A stretch of DNA of 64,000 bases. Origin: Piper betle. Lineage: Eukaryota; Streptophyta; Magnoliopsida; Piperales; Piperaceae. The position numbers and the translations under genes were made by a program. A model generated the notes under the pieces. That model was not told the origin of the DNA. It ran no database searches and was given only the letters and a program-made list of their open reading frames with translations. The first letter of the stretch is position 1; the number at the start of each line of letters is the position of its first letter. This document shows positions 11,720-24,744 of the stretch, in pieces. Location of the stretch: contig JAURVB010012411.1 of the NCBI GenBank assembly GCA_033002965.1, positions 62,001 to 126,000 of the forward strand, given 5' to 3'.

Positions 11720-14086
11720 GATAATGATATCTCCGTTCTGAGCCACACTCCAAGTGGTATAATATAAATCCAAGTGCCATGTAAATTAATTTTCTATTAA
11801 TTTATCAACATCACAATTAAATCCATGACATAAAATTTGAAACAATACAAATTAAATTCATACACAAAGAATTAGTTAAAGTTCAAATTCTAAGTCTTCC
11901 ATAAAATAAAATATAAGATAACCAATGCTCAAAATCATGAAACGAATCGAAATCCCATTGCCATGCAAACATGCCATAAATAAAATAACACATAAAATAA
12001 ATAAATCAATAGTATAATAATAAAGTCTTTCAGTTGACCTAACTCTAACCCATCATTCCATGTTCACACATACAAAAGTAATTTTGTGTTAGTGATAAAA
12101 ATACTAAGCCATATAATTACAAAAAAGGGTAAAATATTCCACGACACCATTAATTGAGTCTTTTATTGATTTTGAGCTTATGCTGAGCTCTAATTATGGC
12201 CCGGGGGGGGATCGGGCCTCCCCATTCAGCATGCGTACACACGCTACGTGGCCCACAATATGTAGTTACTCATATTTTGTTATTAGCTTACTCTCTCAGC
12301 ATCACAAGTACATAATGAGCCGTCTTGTTGTAATGTGCCTTGTCACCCCTTTTGATATGGGAATAAATATTTCATCTTTCAAGAATTTTAAGGGTGCGAC
12401 CCCATTTCAGACTAAGTCAATTCTCTAACCCTGGATGTGCTTGGTGCATGGTGGTCGAATCTAGCCTCAGGTCGTCCAGAGCTGCCAAAATGGAATAAAC
12501 AACATGTCATGTAATTATACATACTTATGAATCTAGTGAGACACCCGCAATAACAAAACACATTCCTAATTTGAATGAAACAATAAAATTATACGTAATT
12601 TTATACAAGGAAAAATGCATGTAATGACATGACTTAACTATATCATGATTAAAACTTGACAAAATAGCCCATGCAGCATGTCAAATATTATTGCTTTAAA
12701 TTTACCAAGATTAACTCGAAAACAATTATGGTAGTCCATTATCCACATTACTTAATTATTTAATTTCACCAATTTAATTCAAAATTAAAAATATTTAGAA
12801 TTAAATGCTTATAATGAATTTCATATTTTGCAAAGCAATGTATATTTACTAGTTTGAAAAATATGCATTTTATTATAAGTGTACCATAATAATAGAAATA
12901 GTATTAATATGATTCCTCAACACATAATTTGTTCACAGACAAAAATAATTAATGTTACTACGTTAATTGACTCATTATTAAAATAATCAACTTTATCTAC
13001 TTCTTGATTATTTTTTTAATCCTTGAACATAGCGTAATAACAATTATATTATAATTGGCATGTTAATAACTTGTATTACATTGGTGATAAAAGTGAAAAT
13101 TTTACTTCATTAATCACTTATATCCTATATATACTTATAAAATTATAATACATGAATCGATTATCAACAATTGATCAATATAATAATATCAAACTACCCA
13201 TAGATTAATATGGCTTTTTTGACCCAACGATGATTATTTGTATGCATCACTTGGTTATTAATTTAATCACATAGTCACGTTTATGTATTAACCACTTAGA
13301 TAAGAAAAGATCATTTTTTAATAATCTAAATTAATCATAATAGTTTGATAAATAAATTAATATATAATTTATTAATTAATTGAGAATAAAATTTTATATA
13401 CAATATAGATAAAGGATAAATTTATTACAACATAATACCAATATTAACACGAATCTCGTATTACCACTAATAATACTTGTCATAATACAAAATAATATTA
13501 ATATTAATATTAACTAATACAAACAAAGACACTACTTATATTATTAATAAACACTAAGCATAATAATTCATTTAATCCACAAAACGACAACAAGCAGAAA
13601 ACTAAGATAAAAGCATAATGACATAGTAAATAATAGATATGGCTATCTTCCCAAAAATTTTCGCAACAAGGTCGTAGGAAAGTAGATCATGCAACCCACC
13701 AAGAGAGGAAACCCCTAAACATGAACTCTACATGAATGAAGAAGAAAGGAAAACAAATAAAAGAAGAACTCACAAAGAAAAAGATGGACTCTGCAAGAGA
13801 AAAAGAAAGCTTGGGGATAAAGAGGAAGGAGAGGGAAGATTACGAAGAACTAAACACCGAACTTCCCCCTAAAAAACTCTCCACTTACCCATTTCCCCTC
13901 TAAAAAACTCTCTACTTTCCCACAATGGATTTGGAATATAAAAAATATGGTGTTATTTACCAAGTGTCCACTCTTGTCATAAAGGCTAGCCACTAAGGTT
14001 CGACCTTAGCCTCCCACACCTACCGGTTCTACCAAAAACCATACTCATAAAATAAAACAAAAAAATTAAAAATTTGGGATTTTACA
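11720..14086 (-). mobile_element. LTR of group C nested in the B LTR
   Basis: On the minus strand it starts TGTAAAATCCC at 14086. Minus-strand 12430-11900 aligns with plus-strand 42050-42530 (gcacccttaaaat.cttgaaagat, ggccacgtagcgtgtgt, taagagctcag). Minus-strand 11800-11720 aligns with 56953-57036 (attaatagaaaa, gtggctc.gaac). The end at 11720 is inferred from that alignment; the terminal bases look mutated and I cannot recover a clean duplication. No coding sequence is attached. A G9 run occurs near 12203. The 82-residue ORF at 12180-12428 is probably chance. Confidence 0.7.
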
Positions 14087-15261
14087 ACACCCATACATGC
14101 TCATACACTCCATAACGACACATGATGTAAATGGTAGTTGAATATTTAGCTCTTATGAACTAAAAAGACCAAGATCATGATAAAATGCAACCTACATCAT
14201 GAGATATGATTATTCTACTAAAGTAGTGCAAGTAGATGACCACAACATGAACAGAAATATATAACTATTTTTGTAAACATGAAAATGTCATGATTCCAAA
14301 GCCTATCAGCTCCTAACTTATAGATCTACATACAACAAATGCGAGAAAATACTATCACATACGAAAAATCACAAACAGAGCACACAACATGCATGAGAGG
14401 TAAAAAGATGAGATTTTACCTCAAGGGGGACCAAGTGGAGGTTTCTTGGCACTTCTTTCCCCAAGACCTACCACCCTAGTGGCTAGGCTTGGCTTGGAGG
14501 AGCCTAGGAGTGGCTGTGAAGAACTAGGGAGGAAGAGTAAAAGCAAGGAGGAAAGGGAAGGTTCTAGTCAAAGGAGCAAAGAGGGGAAAAACTTAAAAAT
14601 AGGGTTGTAAGTATAGTCAAAATTTTGGGCCAGCATAAGGGCATTGATAGGGTGCCTTTCCATTGCCCACTGCCAAGCTAGACCACTCCTAGCTGATGGG
14701 CAAGGCATGTGACTAGAGTTGTGTGAACCAAACCTGGGCTCAAGAGTGCTAGCCCAATGCCTCTATGTCCAGGGAAAAGGGAGGTAAAGATTTAAATTTG
14801 AGCGTGAGGGGGCTGTGCTAGTGCCATTGCGTTTATACTTAAACCGAAAACCTTCAAAGTGCTAGCACAAAGGCTTTGTGAGGACGCATTTGTACTAAGC
14901 GCAGATGGCATGCACTTAAGGTTCACACCATAAGGCAATTGGGGAGACCTCGAGAACCATGCCTCAAGTTTTACATGAGTTTGGATCAATAGAAAAGGGT
15001 TCCAAACACACGGAAGCAAACAAGACTCACGAGGGACTCAGTCCTAACATCTAATTAGACTTAACTCAACCAAACAAAATAGAAAAGATTGGGTATGTAG
15101 AACCCAATTAAGGGTACCAAAAGCCGAAGAAGGATATGGCCAGGTAAACACATACCAGATAAAACTCAAACCACGACAAGAAGGGCCAGACCTAACTAAC
15201 CCAATCCGAGTAAAGACCGAACCAACTTGAAAACCTTCGGACAAATGGCCTAGCTTTTACA
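14087..15261 (-). mobile_element. B LTR, 5' part
   Basis: On the minus strand it starts TGTAAAAGC at 15261. It aligns with the start of the plus-strand B LTR at 26292 (ggtctagcccttctt, tggtttg, cctccc) and with minus-strand 20294-19180. There is no polypurine tract above 15261, so it is a 5' or solo LTR, not a 3' LTR. Minus-strand ORFs at 14792-15019 and 15044-15244 lie inside it and are not considered genes. Confidence 0.75.
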
Positions 15262-16373
15262 TAACATATTGGAGACAAAATCATTTCAATTATAGGTTGG
15301 GGACCATTGGTGACTCCATAGATTATAGCTTCTCTTTGCCCTTAGTGCTGTTGAGAAAGCTAGATCGAGCTATTGGCACCCATATTAAAAACAAAAACAT
15401 TTCGACTCCACATATATGTGGCTAATTGCTTGATTGACCTCAATTTCGCTCGATATTTGGCTCAATTTAGTTTAAGTTAAAGGTCAACTCGAATTAAGCA
15501 AACATGAGTGGAAGCATACCTAAGTTTGGCTTGACTCGGCTCGAAGCTCGACATTTTAAACTAGACACAATATTTTACATATTTTTTATCCAACCATTCA
15601 AATAAAATGTAAAAAATTAATAAATTTAATTATATTATAATAATAATTTTACATGATAATATATAGAATGTGTTCATGTAAAAATTATTTGTCTTATAAT
15701 TGAATGAAAGTTGATTTATTAAACTGTTATAATTAATATTGCATCAAATTACATTGAAATTTTATATATAATAATGTTCAAGCTTTTCCATGTTCGATTT
15801 AGCTCGAAGGCTTTTGAGCTGGACTCGAATTGGAAAAAATGAGTCAAGTTTGAACATAGTTAAACTCGACTCAACTCACTCAATTAGTACCCATAGCATG
15901 ATATGCCTATTGGCCTCCATCCAAAATCAATTTATGCATGTGACTCTTTTGAAGGCGTACACCTAATGTGGGAGAGAACTAACTACATATACTTAGCACA
16001 AATAGTTAAATCCCAACAATCTTTAGAGGATTCATATAGATTGCAAGAATGGACAATAATGTGGAAACAATTCCATCTCAAGTAGTTGATAAGCAAGTAA
16101 GCACAAATGAAATAAGCAAGGCCAGTAGAAAATATTAACTTAAGTAATAATATGTGTGTGTGTGAAGCACAAAAAATTCTATTACAAGATTCTACTTGTG
16201 TTGGTGAATAAGTCAAACTATACAAGTAGTGCAACTTGATAGTACTTAACTCCCAATAGCAATCAAGTCAAACACAAGGGAGTTAAGCAAGTGTGCAAAC
16301 AAGCAAATGTAAAATAGATAATAGCACATAAGTAAGAAAGAGAAGAGGGAAGACACAAATAATTTTTTAAAAA
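15262..16373. other. Unclassified sequence between two B LTRs
   Basis: AT-rich, with a repeated ctcgactcgaa-like stretch (15420-15900). No domain is recognised. It is continuous with 20300-21489 if the solo B LTR is removed, because both sides carry GGTTC at the break. Short ORFs at 15903-16085 (+) and 15983-16234 (-) overlap each other and resemble nothing I know. Confidence 0.5.
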
Positions 16374-16378
16374 GGTTC

Positions 16379-19300
16379 TATAACACCCCAATTTACTGTC
16401 CGGACGTGGACCGAACCGTGATCTTATAATTCAAAAAGTTATTCCTTGGACTACTTGTCAGACTTACTTTGTGGAAGCAGATCTTAACCTTCAAAGAGGC
16501 TTATGACAGTAACCTTAAAGGCTTATCACATAATGTATGCTGATTGTGCCATCATATGAAGACACTTAGCTTAAAGGCCACTAATATGAGCGCTATGAGT
16601 TATGGGAGAGGCAACAACTCTCTGGTAATTATGAGGATGACTTTATAGATGCAATGATCACTCCAAGCTACATGAAGGTAACATCCCCAATGCAGCTAAG
16701 AGGTTGAATTTTTCACAATACTAATGCATAATCTGGTTTTTATATTTAGTTCCATCTTTTGAATCAGGTAACTTATTTTTAGATGATGCAAATCGTACTA
16801 AAATGTAAAGATAGTGGTTACATGCTCCACATATCAGTGCTGGGAATTTAAATAACACAGAGACATTCTTCAAGTGTCAGGGCATCATACCCAAACACTT
16901 GGTTTCCATGTGGATCTTTGTTGGGTATGAATTGTACGCTCCTCCATCCATATTACTTTAGTAAGCACACATAGCTACAACTAAATATATTTAACATTCC
17001 TGGAATACTTTAACACCATTTTTGGGACTTTGAGGCTCACACTTTGATGACAATTGTTAGACTTGCCCCAAAGTTGCTACCTTGCATAGTATTAGTATAA
17101 TAACCATAATAATAAGGCACACTGCACATGCAACATAGCCAAACCATCACAAGTCACATCATACTATCCGTCATCAAATTTAAAGCAATGCCTATATTAT
17201 ATTACAAGACATGAGTCAAAATTATCAAATTACAAAAACTGCAATTCAATCTTAGCATAGTTCACATGACACATAGCACACAAGAAAGTACCATCACCCG
17301 CGCCATGAGCCTCCCGATCCATCTGCCTATGCCGGCCACTGCCACATGCACTCACCTACGTAATATATAAAAACTGTCAGTAATCAAACAAGTTTGATTA
17401 CCGGTCTGAAAATAACTTTTGACAAAAAATACTGGCTGATGGGAAACCTATCACCCATTAGAAAATTTAAACTTCAAGAAGTCTTACAAGACAATAAATA
17501 CAAGCCAAACATTATACTAAAATATATGTTGGACAATTCAATGACAACACATTATATTGTAAACAAATTTACACCCTCACATCCTCTATATAATGCACGC
17601 CATGGAACTAAGATGGCTTTGAACCAAAGTGACAAATTCTGAAATTATGTTGCATACATAGTACCCTTGTACATTGCACTACTCTAGGGTGTAAAGGAGT
17701 ACTAGTGCAATTCTTCCAACTCCATACCGATCATTCTCTTATTTGTGAAAACTACAAAACCGCGTATACTTAAGTAGTTAGCTTGGGTAGGGACTTATAT
17801 CATAAGTTTTTAGATTTGATATTCTAAAATCATCAAGTGATCTCATCCTTTATGTTTTACTAAACAGAGGGAAAATTTGGTTAAATGGCCCGACATCATA
17901 GGGATCCGATAAAACACCGTCAATGCCATCCTACATCTAAAATTCGGTAAAATACACTCTCAATATGCCAAGCAGAAGGGGAAGCAGAAGAATCCTACAG
18001 ATCTAGATGAGTCAAACTTCACATCCTAACTCAATGAGCTCACTATGTGTATCCTAATAAATGATAAAGACACCCTAATTACTTTCAAATAAAATTGGCA
18101 TGTACAACGAGACAAAGCCTCAAAACATCCACAATACTAAAAAATTTGATTAACTTAATTATATTACTCAATTACTTATTAAATCTCATTTTTAAACCTT
18201 AATTAAGGTTTAATGTTACAAGTATACATAGTGAATAATTTGATATTTATTGAATGGGCTTTACTGGACTACTTTCCAAACGGGCCAACCATTGTTTAAA
18301 TGGGCTGAACTTTTAAATAATGGGCCCTATCATCCTAAGGGTAATAAACAAAAAACTTCATTTAGCTAGCCCATTGGCCAACACCACGAACAAGGCCCAC
18401 AAAGGAAAGGCTAAGGTGGGGGGAACAATTTTTATGGGCCGTGAACTAATTTTTATAAGGCTCGTTCATGGGTTTAAAGACTCAAAATGAGCCTAGGTAA
18501 AATAGGAGAGTTAGTCAATATCGTGGGCTTTGATTTTGTAAAATTGCAAATCTGAATTCCAAGTATTTGTGCCTATGTGGATTCGGAAACGGGTGGCATT
18601 GGCTAGGACATTTGTGAAGCTAGTTGGACCTACAAGGCTCTACAGGGAAATCTACCCATCCAAAAGCTTCTAAATTTTATGGTGATGATGCAAGGACACA
18701 ACCTAATGTCTAGGTAAACGTTTGGAAAATTTTACAACCTAACAACTAGGGGTTTAGGATTTTGAAGCTGGAGTTGGGGAAATAGAGTCTCACCCTACAT
18801 TCTTGTCCACTCTACAAAATCCAATTAATTAATTACATAAATGATTTTTAACTTAGCCCAAACATTACAGAGTGACAATAGACACTTCCTAAATCCTTAG
18901 AAGATTTTTACAGATTTTAATAAAATCTTTTAGCAAGCTCAACAAGGAGCATAATCTAAATGTATGGCATATCACAACAATCACACAACAAGCATACATC
19001 GGATTTAGGAGCTTTGTTCAAGTCATTAGCAATGTTATTTTAGCATTCTAATTATTCAAAAATTAGCTAATAAGCCACCCTCGAATTATACAAATATTGC
19101 TGCAAAATACAGTCTAAAACAATGTGTAAAAATTGGGGAAAGGGGTAGCAAGGTCACTGTAAATAAGAAAGCTGCCAACTTTTGCCAATTTTGGTTCCTA
19201 TACATGCTTATACATGCATGATCAGAGGAATATTTTTTCATAAAACATGTAGATCTATCTCATTTAAATGCAACGGATCACTAATCATGCAAAATGGAGT

Positions 19301-20294
19301 CCTACAGTATGAGATACATATGACCCAAATAGTGCATATCATTACATATATATCTTGTAAAACTCATAATTATTTTTATACGCATCAAAATGACGTGATT
19401 TTAAGCCTAACATGCTCATAACAAACAGCTCTACATGGTAAAAATATTAAAACAATATGATTATAGACCATACAATGTCAGGTAGAGTGGAAAGGTAAGG
19501 ACTTTACTTCAAGGAAGGTTAGGAGGAAGTTTTGTTGGTGTTTCCTACCCCAAAACCTTCCTATTCTAGGGCTAAGGTGGACTTGGAGAGGGCTAGAAGA
19601 AGTCTAGCAAGGCTGTTGAGGGAGTGGAGAAGGGAAGGAAGGGAGGAAGGACAGAGGAGAAAGGAGCAAAAGGGGTGAAAATGGGTGAAGATGAGAGGGA
19701 ATTTATAGCCACAAAACAATCCCTAGCGCAAGGGCTTTGGAACTAGCTTCTGCCATGTCAGACTATGACCAATTGACGGGCCAGGCATCCGGGTTAGAGG
19801 TGGAGTGAACCAAACCACATTCAAGGTCGTATCACACAACTAGATGCAAGGTCGTTAGCCCAGCGCCTCAGAGTCAAGACATGGTGCGGAAAAATTCAAA
19901 TTCTCTGAAAACTACCAGTGCCTTTGCACTGGGTGCACTTTTCACACACCTAGGGTTTGCACCCTTAGGGTGGTTAGACAACCTCATGTACCGTACTAAA
20001 CTTCCCATGGGGGCTAGGATCAACCATAAAGGGTTCCAAACACACAACAACCAGTCTGGACTTGCAAGGGACATAGACCTAAACTTAACTAGACTCGACA
20101 CGAAAAAACTGAAAATAAAACCTGGTGAGACGTAGTATCCAACCAGGTCAGCCAAACACCGGAGGAGGCTAGGGCCTTGGCTCATCCATACCATACCATA
20201 CATAGACTCTTGGCAAAAAGGGCTAGACAAGTAACTCGAACTGGGTCAAGACTAAATTAGTACTAAAATCATAGGGCGAAAAGATCGGGTTTAT
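16379..20294 (-). mobile_element. Solo LTR, group B, with perfect target duplication and mutated termini
   Basis: GGTTC occurs at 16374-16378 and 20295-20299. Between them lies 3916 bp homologous, inverted, to the B LTR at 26292-30031 (3740 bp). Examples are the block around 17270-17400 (gattaccgg, cctacgtaatatata) and minus-strand 20230-20150 (tgtctagccc.tt, tatggtatggta). The canonical TG...CA ends have decayed: minus-strand start ATAAACCCG, end GGGGTGTTATA. No polypurine tract, primer site or pol is attached. Confidence 0.9.
19701..19707 (-). promoter_or_regulatory. TATA box of the solo B LTR
   Basis: The minus strand has GGCTATAAATTCCC followed by a pyrimidine-rich leader, matching the position of TATAAAA at 26718-26724 in the plus-strand B LTR. 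Confidence 0.5.
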
Positions 20295-20299
20295 GGTTC

Positions 20300-21489
20300 C
20301 CAACTAGTAGTCCTCTCTTCTAGTTCACTAAGACCTTTACAAAGTAGGTATTGATAGCTCCACTAGGTAAACCAACATGTAACCTTGCAAGAAACCAAGC
20401 TATGCCTCCTTCACAAGCACTTCACAAGCGCCAAAGAACCTCGTAGTGCAAACACCCTTGGAGTTAACAAGTCTTCCTTCTCCAATGCCAAGTGCCAAGG
20501 ATCCTAGCTCCAACAAGCTCCAAGCACTCCTTGGACATTTATAACCTTGAAAGCTAAACCTTCTCAAAGATGCTTCCTCACACACACTCCCACACTTGGG
20601 AGTTTACAAGCTGCTCAAACGCACTTGAGTTAACATCCTTACAATGCACTCCCCGTGGTACAATAAAAAACACCTAGAATACAAGCCAATAGGTAAGTTT
20701 TCCTAACACAAGCTTGTTTTTATAATATTAATCCAAGAGAATCTAAAGTTCACTAAGATAACAAAAAGTGTCCAAAACACACTCTCCAAGGCCCTATTTA
20801 TCCCGTTTTTGCTTTTTCCAACGGCTAGTTTTGGTAACTTTTCCATATCGATTCTCTACCCAATGATGGACCGAATGCTAGCCGAATGATCCATTAAAAC
20901 TTGCCACATTAGCTTCTGCTACCAAATGCACAACCAAACATTTGCTAGACTATTTTTCAAACTTCACCAATCTACTGTGAGTTTCTGAACTCCATGATCA
21001 GTTTTTAAAGTCTGAAGTCTGCAAACTTTGTTGCTTCAGTTCTTCAAATTTAGGGCTTTTGTCTTTGGTGCCCAACCCTTGAGGAAAGGTAACAAAAGTT
21101 AATTTCTGCATGGCTTCTCACCAATCCCTAGGTCTTCCTGGACCACTTACCAAAGGTCAGCTGAAGGTTAAAATTTCATCTTCGTGAGCCTGTACCTCCT
21201 AGCTTCAATTGCCAAAGCCCTAACCGAACTCTAGTCGAAGTGTTGTACACCTTAACACTTCATTCCTTTCTTTAATCTTCAAACTTTGATTTGGTTGCAT
21301 GGTTGCTTTCTCTTGAACTTATAGAGTTTATGATGTTGTTTCATAAAAACAAGGTTTAACAACTTTAGGTAAGATATCATAGAATATGTAACCGACATTA
21401 GATATAATATTTAATTTATAAATAACCCTCATTAAATAATAAAATAAACTGTAATAATTTGATGTCTTAGAGATATACTACAGTTTTAT
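20300..21489. other. Unclassified sequence right of the solo B LTR
   Basis: Less AT-rich than its surroundings, with no coding frame I recognise. Its left edge continues 15262-16373 across the solo LTR. The short minus ORF at 20400-20585 is repetitive in words such as tccaagc/ccaag and is not convincing. Confidence 0.4.
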
Positions 21490-22167
21490 AACTAAAGATT
21501 AGACCATGATAGGAATGACACCATTCGAGGCACTATAAGGTAGACCATGTCGATCCCTTGTGTGTTGGGTACAGGGAGTGAGCCAGTAGTAGTTGGGCCA
21601 TACATGATCGTGGAAAGACAGAAAGCGGTAATGCAGATCTGGAAGAGAAAGAAAAGTTATGCTGATTAGTGTAGATGTGAGTTTCATTTCATGTTAGGAG
21701 ATCACGTTCTCCTAAAGGTCTCTTTGACTAAGGGAAACATGAGATTCAGGACGCGAGGGAAACTCAGTCCGCAATATATTGCACTTTTTGACGTGATCAA
21801 GTGCATTGGACGAATGGCTTACAAGCTAGCATTGTCACCTCACCTATCAGTTGTGCATGATGTCTTCCATGTGTCAATGTTAAAGAAATACCATCCAAAC
21901 AACTCACATATTTTCAACTTCAGAGAGATAGAGCTGCAACCAGACCTAATGTATCTAGAAAATGTAGTTCGGATTGTGGATCACAGAGTCAAAATTCTTC
22001 GAAGAAAAGAAGTCCCCCTAGTACGAGTGCAATGGACTCGAAGAGGAATTGAAGAATCTACATGGGAACTTGAGGATATGATGAAGAAGCAATACCCAGA
22101 GATATTCGAGCAATCAGCTTCAAAACCAAGTATGTTACTAGAGATTTTCTTTTTAGATTATGGATGA
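21490..22167 (+). pseudogene. Chromovirus integrase C-terminus and chromodomain, decayed
   Basis: From 21507 the frame reads IGMTPFEAL, a stop, then GRPCRS, the integrase segment also seen at 53940 and minus-strand 45450. After frame changes, the open frame at 21691-22167 (158 residues) gives the integrase C-terminal barrel (GKLSPQYIALFDVI, VHDVFHVSMLKKY) and a chromodomain (VPLVRVQW, ESTWELEDMM). Polypurine sequence and an LTR follow immediately. Upstream pol and gag are absent, so only the 3' end of the element survives. Clade assignment to Tekay/Del-type chromoviruses rests on the chromodomain and long LTR. Confidence 0.88.
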
Positions 22168-22210
22168 GTTTTACACTTCCTTGGTTAAAATTTTGAGGAC
22201 AAATTTTTTC

Positions 22211-22224
22211 TAAAAAGGGAAAGT
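22211..22224 (+). other. Polypurine tract
   Basis: TAAAAAGGGAAAGT immediately precedes TGTAAAACCCG at 22225, marking the following LTR as a 3' LTR. Confidence 0.8.
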
Positions 22225-24744
22225 TGTAAAACCCGTGACTAGAGTTAGAGTTTTACATTAGCCAACCAGTCAGTTCAACCATCGATTTGAGTCGAGTTAG
22301 TTTCATGAACCCCGTGTTGAGTCGAGGGTAGTTGTGAGTTATGAGCCATGAGGGTGAGGTGTACCTGAATGTATGATGATAATGTTGGAAAGATGGTGAG
22401 AAATGATTTATCAAAATATATGAAAGTATGCAGTATAATTTTTTATGTTTTTAATTGTAAAAATATTTTTATGCTAAATAACGCTTTAGGACATGTAATA
22501 AGGTAGTTTGGGTAGGTTATTAGTTATAGAACATGTCATTATGATGTTATGTTATAACTCATCCATTTCTTAGGATTTATTACGAGTTAGTTATTATTTT
22601 TGACTTGAGTCGGTGTTGAATCAAGTTTTATTTACGATATTGCCACCAAAATTTTTCTTCTCCCTCTTCTTCCCCAAAATCCCCGACCGCCCGATTGTCA
22701 CCCCTGTCTTCGTCGCTAACACCACCACCGATGCCACCCCACTGCAGATCGACACCGCCGAGCTCTGGCAGGCCATCATTGTGCTGCCCTGAGTGCCCCT
22801 AGCTGCCGCCTATCCTCCACGATGCAAGGGAGCCACATCACTAGCTGCCGACGACTATTGCCACCGCCATCCAGTGGTCGCCTCAACGCCTTTGACCCTT
22901 CCACAACCTTCCCCGACCGGATCGGAGCCTAGCACTGCCCACATCGGTTGGATCTCCACACCCCACCACCAACAACCCTGTTTTGCCCTTTTCCGGAGAG
23001 CCACCGCCTCCACTGACCATGTCAATGTTGCAGACACGCCAGGCTCACCGAGCCGGTGCCAACGGTACCCCGTACCACTACTATCCCACCTCTAGCTGTT
23101 GCCAGTTACTGCCACCAAAAACTGCCATTAAATTGTCGGAAAACCACCAAAACTAGTCGAAAAACCGCTGAAACCTACCAAAAATTGGATTCATTGTATT
23201 TTACCGAATCTTCCAGAACCCAATCGAACTTCAGACGCTGTGGAGCACTAAATTCAATCTTTGAGATATGCAACGAAACCCTAGCCATCACTGAGTGCCG
23301 ACAATGAGAGGTATAATTACCTCCGATTTAATTATTTAAAATTGATAACTATTAGCACAACATGCTAGGATTGATTGTTGGATATGATGAATGCTTGATT
23401 GTGAGTGAAGTGATGATTTGCATGATTTGATTGACAGTGAGCGAATGTTAGTGATTTAATTAGGTAAATTAAATCTAAGCATGCTAATCGACTAAAACAT
23501 AACTTAGAAAAATATAATAAAATTGGTATGAATAGGATGAGTTAGAATTATTTTTACACTGATGATTGTTGATTGTTTGATGGATGATGACTGTGTTGTG
23601 AGTGTGATGTCATGATGAGTTTGATGCATCATTCAGTTAGCAGCCGTTAGCTTCTACATTTGATGTGTAGTAACATAGTAAGAGCTTGCCGTGTAGGCAC
23701 ACAACCATGATTGGAGCTTCTACCAGGTTAGTTTAGGACTCATTTTTGATTTATTGTCTCATTCTATTGTGTTTTATTTAGAACAAGAAAGAGGACGCGT
23801 CAAGTGTTGGGTTTATCATATCCCACTAGACACGAGCCATTTAGTCGATCGTATTTTTCGAATTAATAACCCTTAATGATGAGATCCCTCAAGTATGTTT
23901 TCAAAACTTAGATCCAGCTCACGATGCCTTCGGGCCTATTTTACTAAATTCCCTACCCAGGCCTATGTATATATAGTGTTTACGTTTTCAGTGAGATGTG
24001 TGACGAGGGAAATCGATGGCCACGTCTTGAGATATGGCGTGTGTTTGTGAAAGTGGGCTCTGGAACTAGTGAGCATCCACTCTATTCCCGAAGTATCCTA
24101 ACAACTCCACCTTTGAGTTCCTCAAACCTGAAGAAAAGTGGAGGTGTACAGGTACTACTGTGCAAAGCATGTCTAGACTTGTGGCATAAAAGGGTACTGA
24201 AGGCACATGCTTGAGAGTACTCGGCCTCTGTACTCAGGGCCAGGAGTAATACGGAGGATGTAAAGGACTAAGAGGAAAGAAAATGATTTTCCTACTTAAA
24301 GGGATAGTTTAAATGGCCAAGGAAAGAGAATGTTATGGAAAGAGAATGATATGGAAAAAGGGATGTAAGTAGAATTTAAATAACATGCTATGTCTGGATT
24401 GCATTTTCGACTTATATTGTCACAAATATATTCTGATTATTGTTGATAGGGTAGCCCCTATTGCACTTGTAGGGGAGACTCTATTTGCTTTGTTTTCAAA
24501 ATAAATATTTTTTTAAACTTCTGTCCCTTTGGTTTGTTTGTGTTCTTGTTTGCATATCATGTCATGCATGTAGTATAACGTTAGAACCCATGCATCTCAT
24601 CCATGTTTTGCATGCTGCATCTCCATCTTGAGACGCTGAAGGTAGATCCAGATTGGCTGACCGAATCAAGTAGATTAGTGAACAGTTCAGTCGCTGGTGA
24701 CATTTCTGGGTCGATTCACGGGTGAAATGAAATTGGGTGTTACA
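22225..24744 (+). mobile_element. 3' LTR, group A, of the truncated chromovirus
   Basis: TGTAAAACCCG...GGGTGTTACA, 2520 bp. It has a GC-rich block at 22650-23310 that generates spurious ORFs of 60-100 residues. A conserved module at about 23930-24240 (cctcaaacctgaagaa, ggtgtacaggtactact, agagtactcggcc) recurs at 31790-32070 and 36200-36440. The sequence right of 24744 is mid-pol of another element, so this LTR adjoins or interrupts that element. Confidence 0.88.

Noticed and set aside
22793..23307. Pro/Ala/Thr-rich ORFs in GC-rich sequence
   Set aside because: They lie in the GC-rich block of the A LTR. Comparable blocks at 9510-10130 and 33780-34500 give unrelated ORFs in other frames.
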